The notes under the pieces were generated by a model that saw nothing but the letters and a program-made list of their open reading frames with translations, did not search any database and was not told the DNA's origin. Positions 4,644 through 5,691 of a stretch of DNA of 5,691 nt are shown piece after piece. The stretch spans positions 1 to 5,691 of the forward strand of contig JARRRL010000211.1 of the NCBI GenBank assembly GCA_037380725.1. Reading direction: 5' to 3'. Position numbers and translations under genes: made by a program. The stretch's first letter is position 1. Every line of letters starts with the position of its first letter. Source of the stretch: JARRRL01 sp037380725 (GTDB taxonomy: Bacteria; Pseudomonadota; Gammaproteobacteria; Pseudomonadales; JANQJO01).

Positions 4644-5675
4644 TTACGATTGCGTTAAAGAGCTCGCGTCCTGATTTTGTCCAATCACCATCACCGTCAT
4701 GTTGTCTTTCGAGCAAGACGCATTCTTTATCACAGCGTCGGCGGCAGTTTGCCAGTTTTGTTTACCATGGGTACGGACACATTTCGCCACCTGCATTCGA
4801 CTCCCCACTTCAAACGGACCATCACAAGCCAAAATCAGCGTATCAGTGGGCCGCCAATCAACACAAGTTATTTTAGGTCGAGCGCTTATTCCTTTTGCAG
4901 AGGCATCCCCAATAGCGCGAGCCACAGCAAGCCCGCCAATCAAAACACCCATTTCATTATAATGCGCCACACGCCCGAAAGTAATATATCCACCTCGTTT
5001 TTCAACGGATGTTTTAAATTTCTCCACACTGGGTTTCGCATCAGAGGTCAAAGCCACTGTCTCATCTGAACGCAGCAAAACGGCCCTTGAGTCTCCGGCG
5101 CTGGCCGTCCACAGCTTACCATCAATAATAAGTGAAAAAAGTGCCGTTGTGCCCACCGTTACTAAATCCGGGTGTTCTTGATTAAACGCGTCATTCAATT
5201 TTACAAAGGAAAGCTTCAGTGCATTCCAAATATCCGATTTCGACATGGCCTGAGCGGTGTTTTCTGAGCATCTTTTTTGCAAATGCATTTGCAGCGTACC
5301 CGCAATGATTCCAGGCATTTTACGCTTAGCGTATTCCGCCGCCTCAACACCACCATGACCATCGTAAACGGCAAAATAGGGTATAGTATACTCGCCGCAT
5401 TTCAACTGATCCGCGGCATGCTGGTCTTCCATACTGGTTCGCTTACCCTGTGTAGATGCGACACTGATATTAAAATCTGCCACAGTCGGCGTTTCTCGCT
5501 CGTTTCCTGACACACCACCGTTGTCGGCGGATTCCAAAACTGATGACCAATTCTCATTATCGCTCTCTGCATTCATTTCGGTTTTAGAACAATCACGTCG
5601 CGACGATTTGCCAAGACAAGCGCCATGATTCAAACACGAGCGCATATCTGGTCGCGCACGCCAGACACGAGGCAC
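4644..5675 (-). CDS. PP2C-family (PPM) Ser/Thr protein phosphatase, eukaryote-like
   Basis: Mn2+/Mg2+-dependent phosphatase acting on phosphoserine and phosphothreonine. Counting from the GTG at 5675 (343 residues), the PP2C motifs appear in order: STQGKRTSMED (74-84, phosphate-binding R79, metal-linked E83-D84), FAVYDGHGG (101-109, metal ligand D105), VGTTALFSLI (174-183), LWTASAGDSRAVLLR (188-202), LAVARAIGD (249-257), LILACDGPFEV (280-290, D285) and SKDNMTVMVI (322-331, D324-N325). All metal-binding aspartates are kept, so activity is likely. DGPFEV replaces the usual DGLWDV, and the usual His in LTxDHKP is lost (LTSDAKP). The motif set resembles eukaryotic PP2C more than short bacterial Stp/PrpC enzymes. 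The catalytic domain starts near residue 67; the start is uncertain. Upstream of the GTG the frame stays open to 5691, and an ATG at 5576 (M34) would give 310 residues; none has a strong Shine-Dalgarno. Cys/Arg-rich (1-33) and acidic (34-65) regions precede the domain. No signal peptide or membrane segment is seen. Regulatory or effector roles are both possible. Confidence 0.93.
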   Translation of the reverse strand: MPRVWRARPDMRSCLNHGACLGKSSRRDCSKTEMNAESDNENWSSVLESADNGGVSGNERETPTVADFNISVASTQGKRTSMEDQHAADQLKCGEYTIPYFAVYDGHGGVEAAEYAKRKMPGIIAGTLQMHLQKRCSENTAQAMSKSDIWNALKLSFVKLNDAFNQEHPDLVTVGTTALFSLIIDGKLWTASAGDSRAVLLRSDETVALTSDAKPSVEKFKTSVEKRGGYITFGRVAHYNEMGVLIGGLAVARAIGDASAKGISARPKITCVDWRPTDTLILACDGPFEVGSRMQVAKCVRTHGKQNWQTAADAVIKNASCSKDNMTVMVIGQNQDASSLTQS

Positions 5676-5691
5676 ATTAAACCACTTATTT

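Noticed and set aside
4677..5069. Plus-strand frames opposite the PP2C gene (4677-5069, 4699-4962, 5277-5510)
   Set aside because: Antisense to conserved PP2C motifs and without family features.

Overview
The window looks like a draft-genome piece (it holds an 80-base run of N) from a gammaproteobacterium. The DUF3530-type exported protein is a mainly gammaproteobacterial family, and start sites, Shine-Dalgarno spacing and gene density are bacterial. Two genes encode eukaryote-like proteins, an F-box-like protein and a metal-dependent PP2C phosphatase. Such pairs are typical of bacteria living in protist or animal cells (Legionellales-like organisms are the familiar example). The genus cannot be fixed from the sequence.

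Layout: the minus-strand rpe gene (ribulose-phosphate 3-epimerase) runs off the left edge. A divergent intergenic region and the assembly gap follow, then a plus-strand DUF3530-family exported protein (969-1961) whose start lies at or inside the gap. An imperfect palindrome separates it from a convergent, AT-richer F-box-like gene (2079-2762, minus). The leader of that gene carries three perfect 13-bp repeats inside a tiny hydrophobic reading frame. About 0.5 kb of AT-rich DNA without a clear gene comes next, then a GC-richer class I glutamine amidotransferase-like gene (3322-4068, minus). Upstream of it are a 30-codon ORF, 13-bp tandem repeats and a truncated minus-strand reading frame. A second, 5'-truncated copy of the DUF3530 3' end (4365-4627, plus) follows, and finally a PP2C phosphatase gene (4644-5675, minus) whose frame is open to the right edge.

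The most striking structural point is that the intact DUF3530 gene and the displaced copy of its 3' end are direct repeats flanking the F-box and amidotransferase genes. This arrangement is expected if a roughly 2.7-kb accessory segment entered at the 3' end of the DUF3530 gene, or if a segmental duplication was later decorated with foreign genes. The displaced copy has a 114-bp in-frame deletion whose endpoints are 9-bp direct repeats still visible in the intact gene.

rpe acts in the pentose phosphate pathway and is core metabolism. The other genes do not form an evident pathway with it. The F-box and PP2C genes are candidates for host-directed effectors, but no secretion system, integrase or transposase is visible in the window.
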